Program-made: the position numbers and the translations under genes | Notes under the pieces: model-generated | Database searches by the model: none | What the model saw: only the letters and a program-made list of their open reading frames with translations | What the model was told of the DNA's origin: nothing | Shown: piece by piece, positions 11,490-24,419 of the stretch | Layout: every line of letters starts with the position of its first letter | Numbering within the stretch: position 1 is the first letter of the stretch | NCBI RefSeq assembly: GCF_030704535.1 | Contig: NC_081810.1 | Coordinates: 3,753,501 to 3,817,500 of the forward strand | Source of the DNA: Vitis vinifera | Taxonomy: Eukaryota > Streptophyta > Magnoliopsida > Vitales > Vitaceae | Length of the DNA stretch: 64,000 nt | Direction of reading: 5' to 3'

Positions 11490-14400
11490 AAAATATCGAA
11501 TCAAAATCAATTTATAGTGAGTATCATGACTCTACAATCTTTCCAATATCACTCTCAAATATATCGAATCATGGCTCACACTATGTTTCAAATAAAAATA
11601 GATAAAAAAAATTATTGAAACTTTAAAATTTTCAAATAAGAGCTAAACAATATTACTTTTTTTATTAAAATAAATTATACAAGAACTTTTCTTTTTTTCC
11701 TTTTTTTGACCCTCTTTGAAAGAAAAATTTATTTTATTTGTGTGGAATTATATCTCTAACTTTTCCATGAATACTTGAGTAGATGTTTAGTAATATGTTG
11801 GAAGTTAGAGAAATTTCCATATCTTTCCTTTAGACAAAGATGACTTTCATGGCAGCTATATAAAGTCAATATAATTTCACAAAGCATAGTGATGGGGAGT
11901 ACAAATTTAATAAGTATCCATTGACAAAAAAATATATAAATAAATCTCCAATCACTTTCTAGTATTAAAAAAATGCTTCCACAGAGAAATTATGAATTAA
12001 ATATTGCTCATTGTCATTGCCACCAAATAAAGATATAAATATTCTTATTAAATTCAAATAATTCAAGGGTAAATATTAAAAACAAAACATGAAAAGATGG
12101 AAGAGAATCTATTGCTTTTCTTTATTCCTCATAGGGCCATTTCCCATGTGAATAGCCAACAGCCCTTGCTGTGCCACTTGTCAACCTCAAAACCCTCATT
12201 CCTTTCCTATAATTTATCAGCTCTCATGATTTTTATTCTTTCCTTTACTCTTTTTTTCTCGAGATAAAAATGATATAACAAAATAAACAAGACAGAATAA
12301 TCATAAATAATATAGAGTTGATGTTTTAGCACTTCACTTTTTTTGTTATTGTATCAATCCAAAATCTCGTTAATTGATCGGTACTTTCTCTATCAATTAG
12401 ATTTAGATCATTTATCCATATAAAAAGTATTTAGATGATAAGGTCCTGCAAAGAATGGTAAAATCCGATCCAATTGATCGTAATCGATTAGTTAACATGT
12501 TGGTTGATAGTATTTTAAAACACAAAAAAAAAATAAAAAATCAATGTCTTTTTTACATTGTATCTGTTTAAATAATCAATCAAATAAACCACAAATTTAA
12601 TCTAAAAACCTATGTTACATTTCAATATACATCCTACATTTTTTTCATAAAAAAAAACCTTTTATATAAAAAAGTATAAATTTAGATGATATTTGTTTTT
12701 TACCTTAATAGAAAAAATAAAAATATTTAATTTTTTATATTTAACTAAAAATAATATATTGATATCAATCAATATAATTAAAGTGAACTTTAATTTAACG
12801 ATTTTGGTTGATATCGAGATATTACTTTTAGTTAAATAAAAAAAATCAAATACTTTAATTTTTTTCTATTCATTTTTAAAATTTGAGATAATGAAAAATT
12901 TTAATATCCTAATTATTTTAATTTTTTTTTAAAAATCATTATCTTATAACTGTATTTAAAAAATATATATTTCATAAAAAGGTTTTTTATTATTATTTTT
13001 ATTTTAAAAACAGAAAATAAAAAATACATTCAAGCCAACCCCTACTTCTTGTTACTTATTATTAGTAGTGTAATAACTTTCTCTGTCTCCTTTAATATTT
13101 GCAGAATTGGTAGTGTAAATTGCTATGAAGATTTCTAGAACTTTCCTTGTCCTTTTTATATTTATTGGTTCTTTTAAATAATGTCCATAATTTATGTTTT
13201 TTTTTTTTTATGTTATGATTGAAAGCTTTGGAGTGGGGAAAGAGTCCTGACAGGTCATTCCTCCATTATTTAAAAATTTTCCATCTTCATTCCAAATTTG
13301 AAGAAGAGGTTGGGGAGATAGGGGGATGGGTTGAACCCACTTCAAATTCGTGTAAGCTTAATTTTAAATTTTTTTAATTATATTTAAATTAAAAATAATT
13401 TTTAAAATAAATAAAATTTTATATTATATTATTTTTTTATTTAAATATTATATTTAATTGACAATACCTAAACTCACCCGAAATTTGACTTGGATTTAGA
13501 AAAAATAAAATTTTATTAAAATATGGGAAGATTATTTTCAAAAAAGAAAGTTGAAAAGTAAAAGTCGTAACAAGAAGACTCCCCATAGCTTAATACCTAA
13601 GATGAGAAAATAGAATTTTCCCATCTAAAAAAAGTCCGCCATGATCCATTAATATCTGTCTGAAAGTTGGGGCAGGGGTACCGAGCAACCACGAGATTGC
13701 CATCCCTACGCATCCGAGTGTGAAGTGAAGAGAGTGGAGGCATGAAGGTGGGGAGGAGAGGCAGACCTCCCAGCAGAGAATAGAACAATCCTTACCTTCA
13801 AACAAATGGGCCATGCTCTCTGCTCTTCGATTCAAAGGCCCCACTAAAAAAAAAAAATCTATTTACTTTTCACAACCCTACCTATGTTCTGTGGCCTGTC
13901 AGATAAAATCCAAGTAGTTAGATTCACAGCTCTGACACTCCCATCATGCCCTCCACCAGCTCCCACCCAAAAAGAGATCAATTATATGATTGTTTCTACT
14001 TTTTATTTCGTTTGTTGTCACAAAAGGAATTATGATAAGTCATTTTCAGATTTTATGGCTGTAGTGACTTGTAAGTACCAATTCTTGACTCCTTCATTTT
14101 AACCCTTCTACAAACCAACATATGGTTAGAAGCAATTTAAGGGGGAAAATTGATTTTTAATTTAAAATTTGAATTTCTTTTTTAATATTCTTTTTATTTA
14201 TAGTTTATCAAGCAAAAATGATTATATTTAGAATAAGGAACTAATTTTTCATTCCTACATTTTGAAACATTGGCTTATGTGATTTTGAAAGTCAAATTGA
14301 TTATAAACAGGAAGGGGCTGAGGGTTGGATGGGTGGAAGGAGAATCATTGCATGGGACAGTATGAATATTGACACAAAAAAAGGGGGGTTTGGTGTAGTT

Positions 14401-15060
14401 TGCATAGATGCATGAGGAAGCTGATTGATTCCCAATGAAAAGGTATGAGAGTAGAAAGAAGAAACAGAAGCAAAGACTTCAGTCTGACAAGGGGAATTGT
14501 TTTTTTGAGGGTAAAATTCCATTTCCACCACATTTCCCATCCAAATCAGGAACCTGTACAATGATGCCATCGCACATGAGGAAAATCATCTGGCTTTCAC
14601 TATTTTATGCTTTGTATTTTTTGTGGCATGTGGCATGATGTCATTTGTCCAGGGGGACGTGAACGCTACTTTCCAGATTTTGTTTTCCCTTTCCACCACC
14701 TCCTGCCTCCTGCTTCATCCTACTCATCCATAATCCATCTCTCTCTCTCCCCCCACCAAAAGATGCCCTGCAAAAACAGTGGTCCTGATGTCACTCCTGA
14801 GCCCAATAACGTCACATTACTTAATCAACCCGAAATCTATAAGACAAATATCAAGTCATTCACAATTCCCCTTTTTTAGTGGTTTCAGAGTCTCTTGAAA
14901 TGTACAAGAAACCTCACAAGCCACAGTTGCTCCCTGAGAACCATTGCATTTGCCTCCGCAACGACTAATGTCAATGTGATTAATATCCTGACAGGCACCA
15001 ATCTCCCGTATCTTTACCCATATCAGTGGAAGTAGTAGTTTGGACAAAGATAAGAGAAGG
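11490..15060. other. Intergenic DNA, no gene recognised
   Basis: AT-rich to about 13570. A slightly GC-richer part at 13570-15060 has a CT-dinucleotide run near 14739-14751 followed by a C run. Small open frames occur at 13590-13844 and 14301-14570 (minus) but carry no family signature. The minus frame 14856-15047 is cysteine-rich near its C-terminus, without a convincing signal peptide; I do not call it a gene. Confidence 0.45.
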
Positions 15061-15422
15061 ATAGAGAGAGATGCATAACCCTAGCGCTTAGTATGAAGTG
15101 GCGGACTGAAACATAAGCATATCTCATATTCAATATTCAATTCAATGAAGCCTTGTCCAAATTGTTTGGGGTTGGCTACACAAATTGTTGGTCGTCAAAT
15201 CATAACAGCAAACAAATCCCCAAGTTCCAACTCTTTCACAAATCAAAAACCATCCCACCAGTTCTCGCAAATCAAAATCCCCTTCCATACTGTAAATCAA
15301 TTCCCTCAAATGACTCTCTCTCTCTCTGCTCTGAGAGGGTCCCCCCTATTGCTTCAAGAACTCTACATTTTCTACTGTACAAAACAAATCCAAACTATTT
15401 AAAACAGGTTTGTCAGCATGGT
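15060..15422 (-). other. Probable 3' UTR of the GRIK-type kinase gene
   Basis: Downstream of the stop at 15423 on the minus strand. It holds a 'gagagagagagag' type run (minus strand) near 15314-15330. No reading frame with family character was seen. The poly(A) site could not be fixed. Confidence 0.35.
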
Positions 15423-18400
15423 TCATGTGAGAGTACTCTTCCCATTTCCAACAGGATCTTCCCTTAGCAGTATATTTCGCCTGCACCAACACAAATACTG
15501 AGGAATTGGCCCTTCTTCTCCAATAACCCAGGCATGCTTTGCAACAGCATCCAACGTCATCCTTTCATTTGGGTCTGCATGACACAATATTTCAACAGGG
15601 GAAAAACAGAAACAAACTCTGGCCTGGAGGCAAAAGGAAAAAAAGGAAAAAAAAAATGAATTAATTATGAAGAGGTTCACAGACGGACCTTTGCAGAGAA
15701 GCCCCTCCAGTAGGTTCCTTAACTGGGGGTTAATGTTATCCGGGAGAGATAATAGGTTATTGACAATCTGGAGAAGGTAAAAACTGGATGCTTAGTAAAG
15801 TAGAAAATGCACTTACAAATGAATACTGGAGGAAAAGAATTGGAAAACAGAAGGGACGGTATCAGGATCAGCAGCAGTAACAAATTAACCAATCAACAAT
15901 GAGGGGCTAGGGAAGCAATATTGTCCCCAAAAAAAATGGCAATGCCTGTGGCAGACACACCTTATCATACGTATCCTGCAGCGATTCTCCAAGAAATGGG
16001 TATTGTCCAAGCACCATACAGTACAAGGTAACTCCAACAGCCCATGTGTCTGCAGCTTTGCCATGATAGGTAAGACCTGTCAATAAACAGGAAAAGCCAC
16101 ATGCTCTGTAAATATTTCTGATGTCCTGCATGATTTTAATTATGCTAAAGAGATTCTCCAGTAGAAGGGATCCCCAACCTAAACAGCACTCTGGTGCAGT
16201 AAAAACAGGAGTGCCAGGAGAACGGCGGAGCTCATCATTATCATCCTGCATAAGAAACCATTTCAACAAGGTGGCACAAGAATTGCATTCAACGCCTTAA
16301 AACTAAAAGGTATTCCACTACCAAATTTAAAAACTCTGAACACAAAGAAATATGGCGCCTCAAGTACAAGGTCATAGGATCACAACATTCTTCTATTCCA
16401 GTTTCAAACATGTAATCTAACCTTGATGTCAATACAGGTCACATCCTGAATAACCAGAGACTACAATAGGAACCAGAACATCAACTTCCAACTTGTAAAT
16501 AAATCTAAAACTCAGTATCAATATATAAGAAATACAAGTTACAAAATCTATTTCCAAGGATTTGGCTGCCAGAATTCCAATTTCAAACATGCAAGCCTGA
16601 CTTTGATTTGGGGCTTCATGTGTAACTGACCACCAAACTAAGAATCAAAACATCAAATTACTTTTAATCAGTTTGTTTGAGTGCCCAAAAAAAACTGTTC
16701 AAAGAGGGTAAAGGAAAAAGGAAAGGTCAAAGAAATCAGATACATCAGAATCAGCACCATCTTATGCCTCCCCAGAGAACCGCACTTTGATTTGTCACTT
16801 TCCAATTGTCCAGTGAATCCAGGGATCAACAGATTGTAGGAGATAGCAAAAGATGTACCCATTTCTAAGCTAATTCAATGTCTTGTAACTACTGTGTAGA
16901 AAGTATTTAAACAAAATTAACTGACATATCAAAAACAGTGCCTTAGAAATACTCTAATTCCTCCCACAAGGCAAAAAAGGCATATCTTGCATCTTCCATC
17001 CTTTTACCATAGGTTAAAATATATATGCTGCACAGCTAGAATCCTTACAGAAATATTCCCAGAGCAATTGACCAAAAAATATTTGAGGGCAGGCAAAAAC
17101 ATTGATACTGCATAGATAGAAATAGAATTCCTCAGCCCAATGCAGTTGCACTGTCCTCACGGTTAGCTTTAACTCCACCTGACATGTTGAAGGTGCTTTG
17201 GGGTGAGGAGGATGATGCACCTTATTTGACACAAGGCCCAAAAGAATATGGTATTATCCTTATTAGTTTAGTTATATTAGGAGTTTTTTTTTGCTTAATG
17301 TTATAACTTTATGGTTAGAAGTTTTTAATGGCTTTTGAAATACAAGTCCTAGCATGCTCCTATATTGTTCAAGAAGAGTTGTAGTATGTTTCTATGTGTT
17401 TCTGAGGTTTTTTTAAGCCTATAAATAAGGTTGGCCATGAAATATGATGGGAAACAAATGAATTAATTTAGAAAATATTTTCCAATCAAACAAGATTTCC
17501 TTTCTCCTGAATATAGAGGGAATTTCCAGTTCAGCCCATTTAAACCATGAATAAAGCTATGCATGGTAAATGGTTCCATAGATTTACAGAGGAATAAGAT
17601 AGTCTCTTAAGGATTATTATAGGAGCTTAGTATAGATCAAGCCCGTCTGGATGGTTTGCTAATAGACTAATACTCAGCCATGGTTTATCAAAAGCAATCT
17701 TAAATACTCAGAATTTTCTAGAAAAGTGTGTTAGCAATAAGGATGCCAGCTGCATTACGGTTTTGGTTTGATGTTGCAAAATAAATTTTGGATGCAGCCT
17801 TTTCAGATTCTTTCATGTAAGCACATTTGCCATCATATGGCAGTATCTCCCAGCTGAACTGTTCATCCACAAATTCTTTAAGGTTCATGATAAGGAGGCA
17901 GAGGCAGCAAAAATGCATCTGTCTTTACTGCACAATGAGGCTGGCAAGCATACATGCTGCTATGAGTGTGGGTGATGGATGGTGCACTCACATCTCTGAA
18001 CAAGTCCTTTTTTACTTAGATCACTGAATCCATCCTTTTGGTTTTCCAAATAAACCTATGACAAACCCTGAATTACCTTCAAAGATTTTGTTTTTGTTTC
18101 AGCACACAAGATTTTAGTCCATCCTATATGAGCTAACCTTGCCTAATTGTTGTTGTGAGAGATGTAAACTGTGCAAAGAGTAGGTGTCAATTCACTGCTC
18201 CTTATCCATCTCTTAGAAGGCCATTGCTTTGCTACGAGGAGTTGCTTTGGCATTGTTCCCCATTGCAGGGTAGGTACTTCTTTAGTGGTATGCAAGGTTA
18301 GTGAAAAAGAGGAATAAGCTTTTTTTGCTGATTCCAGGGTCCCTTTTTTTGGGCATACTTGGAAACATAGGAATTGTGGACCCTTGAGTTAAAGGTGTCT

Positions 18401-21400
18401 TTTGTTAGCATTGTGGCTAATAAGGTCCATTCTTTTCATGTTTCATGGACATCTATAATTACAGATCAATTATTTAAATCAACCCCCTCACATCTTCACC
18501 TAATTTTTAGGAAAACATAATTTATCACAATACCCATAAACACCAAAACCTCCTTTTGTATTTATCTAAATGAATGCTTCAATTCTTCTAAACAAAAATG
18601 ACCCTTAATACATAAGTTGTAAATGTTTACGGTAGCCCAATTTTAGAAACAAGAACACCAATTTGCAACATGAGATAAGGAAGACTTGAAAAAATAGACA
18701 CAAGAATAGGAAACATGGATACATCTTACATATTTAAAACTAAGAACACCAACACAAACTAAGGAAAAGGCTACTTCCACAATATAAAATTAATAGGGAA
18801 ACAGGGATTAGTTTACATGTTTTAAATTTCATGTGTATCATTCATTACTAGAAAAACAAATGTCACAGAATATAGGCATGAGTTCTTATTCTCAACCAAA
18901 TTATGGTGTTCAAAGAAGTTCCATTACCTCAAATACCTGGCTGACACTAAAATCCGCTATCTTCACTGTACCAGTGCGAGTAACCAAAAGATTGTCTGGT
19001 TTAATGTCCCCATGCACTATATTCTGTTGTTTAAAGAGGAGAAAAGCAATAAAGATCCAAATTGTATTGATAGCTACACACTTCCAGTGTAACAAAAAGG
19101 GAAGGTAATTGAAATCAAGGCAAGAAATGGAAGACTATAGCTGAAATCCAGGTTAACTGCTCATGAAGAGATGATATGATATGCACATATCGTTTTTGGG
19201 GTTCCAGTCTTGTGGTTTTTTATCCTCATGCCAGCACACATGTAGTAGTGGCAGAAGAATCCGCTAGCTTTCAAGATTTTAATCTTTTTGAAAGAAAAAA
19301 GGTAACACCATTCATGAATTGCACCAAAAACGCAGACAGATGTGCAAACAACTATGGCACTTGACAGTATACATTAACCAAGATGGTGCCATCCATAAGC
19401 AAGCAGTAGACAACTTCATTGAAAGAAACAAAAATTGCATGCTTAACAGTTTTATACCAGCTAGAACTATTCAGACAAATGGCATAAAACTAAGAAAAAC
19501 AAGATCAAAAAACATTTTTTCATAAGCCAAAATCCAAAAATGCTTTACAAAATTCACTGTAGATAGACTAGTCACAATCTAAAATCCACTTAGGATTCCA
19601 ATAGCCAAAACTTAATGTCGATAAACTAGCATTTGGAAGGCCAGAGAGCCTACCACCAAAGAAACAGGAATCAGCAACACATTCCATAATAACATATTCT
19701 TGTTTGATTCGACTTGGCTTGCAGATTTCTATTGTAAGTATTTATCAATTTAAAAAAGATCTAAAAATCACTATCATTAGGAACAAACTATTCAACAATT
19801 AAAAAGTTGGTTCAAAACCACTATTTCTTGGTTAAGAATCACTGGTTAACATATTACAAGAGGATGTTATAAATTTTAACTGAATCCAAAAACACTTCAA
19901 AACCATCTAAAAATGTTATTCAATGATGAATACTCCAAACTCATATTCATGACAAGTGTTTTAAGAATTTTGTTTAATATCTCTAAAACTCTCTTACAAT
20001 AGAACATTCCAGAGCTTTTCATCCTATGATCCATAGATTTGTGTGTTACTGAAAAAATGAGATGTATATACAGAAGTCAGATGGTTCAAATATACCTAGT
20101 GAAAAAAGAACCTATTTTAAAATGCTTGCATATTACCAGAACTATAGCAAATGAACAATATAGGCTTATGAAAAACAGAGAGGGAGTGAAGAGAAACATA
20201 TGTCATCAGTCATAAGGAAAAATTGTATAAAAGCAAACTTCAAAGTCATACATGAGCATGGAGGTAAATCAGCCCTGAGACTATATCTCTCAAGTACTTT
20301 CTTGCAGTATTTTCTCCTATGCCACCTGGGGGACCAGAACCCTCACAGACCCATTTGCCTTCCACAAATTCAAGAACTGAAGAAAAAAAAATGAATTTGC
20401 AGTCAAACAGTAAATTAACCTGCTAATTTTTAAAAAGTAAAATCTTCATGCAAGAAAAGGTTAACATACTTAATCACATAATTTGATGGGAAAAAATGCA
20501 TACAAAGAAGGGAAAGAAAGTGGCAATAAATACCCATATAGAAGTGATCTGTGCTTGGGTCATCAATCACCTCAATGAGATTGACTATATTTGGATGGTT
20601 CAACATTTTCATGATCAAAACCTACAACGCAAAGGATATGAATAAATTGAACCTTCATCAAGGTAGAACTTGTTGATGATGTCATTAAAAAGTGTCATTC
20701 ACCCAATAAACGAAGAAAAACCCCACTATGCTCAATGCTTAGCTCTTGTAAATGGCATGCCAAACATTTCTATGGGCAGAGTAAAAGATGTTACCAGATT
20801 TGGTGATCCACACTGCATCACAAGCTTAAGTGTGGAGAAAAATATGCCCTAAGCTAGATCAATAGAAAAAAAAAAAAAAAAAGTAGGAATAAAAGACCTA
20901 GAGCTTTCTTTAGAGCGAAAAACAGTTTCCTAACTAAAAAAACACATTTGACAAATTTTTGGCTGAAAATAAATTTTTGAAATTTTTTCTAAAAATAGGT
21001 TTTTTTAAAACAAATCTGAGATGTTTTCAATTATTTTTTTTCTAGGGTATTCTGAGAAATAATTAAAAACATGGAAAAAAAAAATCTTAGGGAACTTTTG
21101 CACTATATATAGATGTATGGTACCATCACGGAAAATAAGCCAAAAAAACTATTTTTTATTTTTGAATTTTCAAATACAATTTTATTGATGAAAATAATTG
21201 AGAACTGTTTTGAAAAAACTGTTCTCAAAAACAGTTTTTTGAGAAATGTTTTAAAAGAAATTGCCAAAAAATCCCTTAAGAACTTTGATACATGGGGAAA
21301 TTTTTTTTTTTAGGAAAAAAAAAAACATCAGATGATGTTTATTACCAAAAAAATGCACGTAGAGGTTACAAATTAGCTATTGTCTAACTTCGCTTATAAA

Positions 21401-23171
21401 CATCCAAGTTAAAAATAACAGTGCCTGGAGGCTGGAGCAATTTGATGTAGTATTCCAATAAGATAAAAAATAATAATTGTAATAATAATGCAATGAGTGT
21501 ATACCTCCCGAAGAACATCAGTCATGGCTGTTTCTGAAGGAGCAACTCGCAGCTTTAACAAATGAGACTTGTGAAAGGCCTACAATTCAAAAAATTACAT
21601 TCATACATAATAACTGAAACCTCCATTGTATACGAACCACAAAACATCCAATAAAATACCTATATTATGTTTCTAAGACATCCCTAATTAATTGAGTACT
21701 TGATTAAGACCATATCACCAAAAAGTGTTTCCCAGTTTCCTGCATAAATTAATCAAACACAAAATAACCCTCCAAGAAAGTAGAGGAAGAAAACTAGCCC
21801 AACCAATTTCTTTTATCAAGAAAACTTCTGCCTCTCATGGTTCTCAGAGTCAGACCTATCACTTCTTACACTTATTTTATTTTAACATTTCTAAGAATGA
21901 TAAAATAAAACCACACCGCATGAGCCACTTGTGCGTTGACAAATAAGCCCAGCTTATCACCCTACCATGTGGTAAAATCAGTTTAACAGTAAAACAGCTG
22001 GAATTTTATCCTTTTTGCAGCACAAAATATTATAAGTACCTTAGAATAAGAAAACACATATGAACCAGACAAAATAACTAAAAGTTTAAACTGCCAGCAG
22101 AAGATAATCTCCTTTGTTTTGAAGTAGCAAATATCCTAACCACAAAAAGGCAAAAAGAAACTGACAACAAGAGTATTTTCCAAAGAAAACACATTCCACA
22201 AAATCAAGTGGGGAAAAGGCAGTACCTTAATTGCATAATGATTCCCATCTTTGAGGCTCCGATATAGAACCTGTTGCATGTGCAGGACAGGAAGCTAAAG
22301 AAACCATTTCTTTGAGCAATTAAAGAATAAAATGCCACTAGCACCATGCTTACCACTTTGCCATAGCTTCCAGAACCAATCTTGTACTCACGAACATACT
22401 CATTGATCGTCTTATTCCCATTTTCATCCTGACAGCATTCAGAAAACAATAAATTTTTATCAATGTAGAGAAAATGTTTAACAAATAACAAATTCTACAT
22501 CTAACGCAACAATTGTTCCCCTAAAACACGCACAATACATGAATTAAAAAAAGTGTGACTATGCACATTTTCATCAAGTTATAGAACAGCCTTAAAACTC
22601 AGTTTGGCTAGATATTTGTAGTCCTTAGAACATGAAAGTGAGAACCATTGAGATGTCATGATGATGGAGTAACATAAGTCACTTGTATACAATATCTAAT
22701 TTTAACATATGAAAGATTAAGATACTTTAGGTTAGTGTTCTGGCAGGTGGCTTTGACAACTTACTCCCAAAGTTAAACTGTAAACAGAGAAAATTACCAT
22801 AATAAAAACACCTAAAATTTGTTCTTGTATTTTACCCTGTTTACCTCTGAGCGAATAAGTTTGTGTGTTTCCTTGACGGGAAATTCACGGCAAATCATTC
22901 CATTTTGAGTTCTCAACATAAGAATTTCTTCAGAACGTTGGACACGGCTTTGCAACTCACCATCATCTCCATGTGCAGTATCAGAAACCTCGCCATTGTA
23001 TGATCGATCATCAACTTCTTCTATATCTTCTTCCAACAAAAACTCCTGGGAAAGGCAATTGGTTGAGCCAGAACCAGGCCTTGATAAACTTTCGGGTTTT
23101 CTCACAAATCCAAAGCAACCACAGCAGCCCATTTCTGTCACTCTAGCAATAGAGTAGTCCTTACTGAACAT
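15423..23171 (-). CDS. GRIK: SnRK1-activating Ser/Thr kinase (GRIK/SnAK family)
   Basis: Upstream kinase expected to phosphorylate the activation loop of SnRK1, the plant AMPK/SNF1 energy sensor. The Arabidopsis homologues are known as geminivirus Rep-interacting kinases. Coding exons (minus): 23171-22845, 22428-22354, 22270-22226, 21579-21505, 20621-20534, 20376-20252, 19023-18928, 16245-16179, 16076-15961, 15767-15689, 15574-15423; total 1245 nt, 414 aa, all phases fit and all introns are GT-AG. Gly loop GSGSYGKV at 127-134, ATP lysine in YAIK at 149, helix-C Glu about 174, HGDIKPDN with catalytic Asp 251, DFS (family variant of DFG) at 269-271, APE at 294-296. The SETAM segment (164-168) contains the threonine reported as SnRK1-phosphorylated in Arabidopsis. 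The N-terminus is acidic after a Cys-rich MGCCGCFG. The longest intron (16246-18927) is 2.7 kb. No lesion seen. Whether it is orthologous to GRIK1 or GRIK2 is undecided. Confidence 0.95.
17225..17660. repeat. Possible decayed LTR inside kinase intron
   Basis: Within the 2.7-kb intron 16246-18927. The stretch has the style of a copia LTR: 'attagtttagttatattaggag', then a TATA-like 'tataaata' near 17420 followed by mixed sequence. No partner LTR, target duplication or primer-binding site was found, so the call rests on style alone. Confidence 0.25.
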
Positions 23172-23178
23172 GAGAAAC

Positions 23179-24330
23179 CTGAACGCTTGGGCAGTAATTA
23201 TAATTCACACCACAAAATACAAATTGGACCCTAAAAACCTGTAAAAGGGCATAACCTTGAATTAATAAAATAAAATCCCAAAACCCTATAAAACTGTAAA
23301 CCTTCTACAATTTGACAAAATGAATCCTTAAAATTAAAACTCCTCAAGTTAAAGCTCCAATTAAGTAGCTTTTATAGGATCAATCATATCAAATTGGAGG
23401 GCATATCTACACATATATTAATTTCACGTTTAAAATTTGTAAATTCTACTAAAGCCACTACACCCCTTTGATATGATCTGTGCTATGAAAAAATCTTTTT
23501 TTGCATACACAGATTCATTCATGCAGAAAACCTATCTATGCAAATGCAATTGAGGTTGTGCCATTCATGCCAACCTGATGAAGAAAATGAGTAAGGGGGC
23601 TTCAAGGCCCAATTCGATTCGCTATTCCACCGGATGCCATTCAGCCAAATGAAAGAAACACCTCACGAAATCGATGCCGCTTCGATTCAACACCAACATC
23701 TCTCGAACTCCACTTTATACCAATCAATGCAGCTTCCCCCAACCCCAATTTCAAATACCCCACCAACAACACCTTGACCTTATCTAAAATAACACACAAA
23801 ATAAAATAAAAAATTAATTAATAAACAAATAAAATAAACCACAAAAGATTCAATACAGCTGAATATTCAATAAAAGACAAAGTCGTATAGAACCCTCAGA
23901 CGCCATCAACCACGAACCATATGCACATAAATATATCCAGAAACTCACCTTGATGACTCGCCCAATTTGACACCTTATCTCTCACGACGAATCCAAGACC
24001 GAGTTTCAAAATTCAAACTTCAAAAAAAAAAATATATCCAAGAAGTATTCCTTTTTAATGTGGAATTTAGGGAAACCCTAATTGGAGTTCATCGGAACCC
24101 TAGATTAGATCGGTGGCAATAATCGGGAGGCGGTGGTGAGTGAAATTGGAGAGTTGGGGTTGTTCGAGGCGATGAGAGATTTGGAATCAAAGGCGGGAAT
24201 AAATGGGAAATTTTGGGTCATTGTTTTTGCGAAAATTCGGGAAAGAGCGGAGAGAGAGAGCGGACAAAGCGGGAAAGAGAGGAGGAAGGTGGCCAAGTTA
24301 TAGAGAGAGACAGCGTGGTCGCCCTTATTT
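23179..24330 (-). promoter_or_regulatory. 5' UTR intron and promoter of kinase gene
   Basis: Seven bases above the ATG (23169-23171) the minus strand has an acceptor (gcgttcag) at 23179. A good donor (catcaag/gtgagttt) sits with the exon side ending at 23949, giving a likely 5' UTR intron of about 770 bp (23179-23948). The leader above runs to about 24000-24120. GA/CT-rich sequence at 24230-24320 fits a plant core promoter. The structure is inferred from splice consensus only. Confidence 0.5.
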
Positions 24331-24419
24331 TGACATTTCCGTACGCTCATCCCACGCCTTGAGTGTCACTCTTGAGCCATTTTAGGGTTTTGCCCCCCTT
24401 CCCCCAACTCTCCATTGTC

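Noticed and set aside
13562..13575. 'aaaagtcgtaacaag', resembling the 3' end of 18S rRNA
   Set aside because: Only about 14 bases match and flanking bases do not continue the rRNA or ITS sequence.
14856..15047. Small cysteine-containing peptide gene on the minus strand
   Set aside because: Six cysteines occur but without a clear signal peptide or known spacing; it lies just below the kinase 3' UTR and is probably chance.
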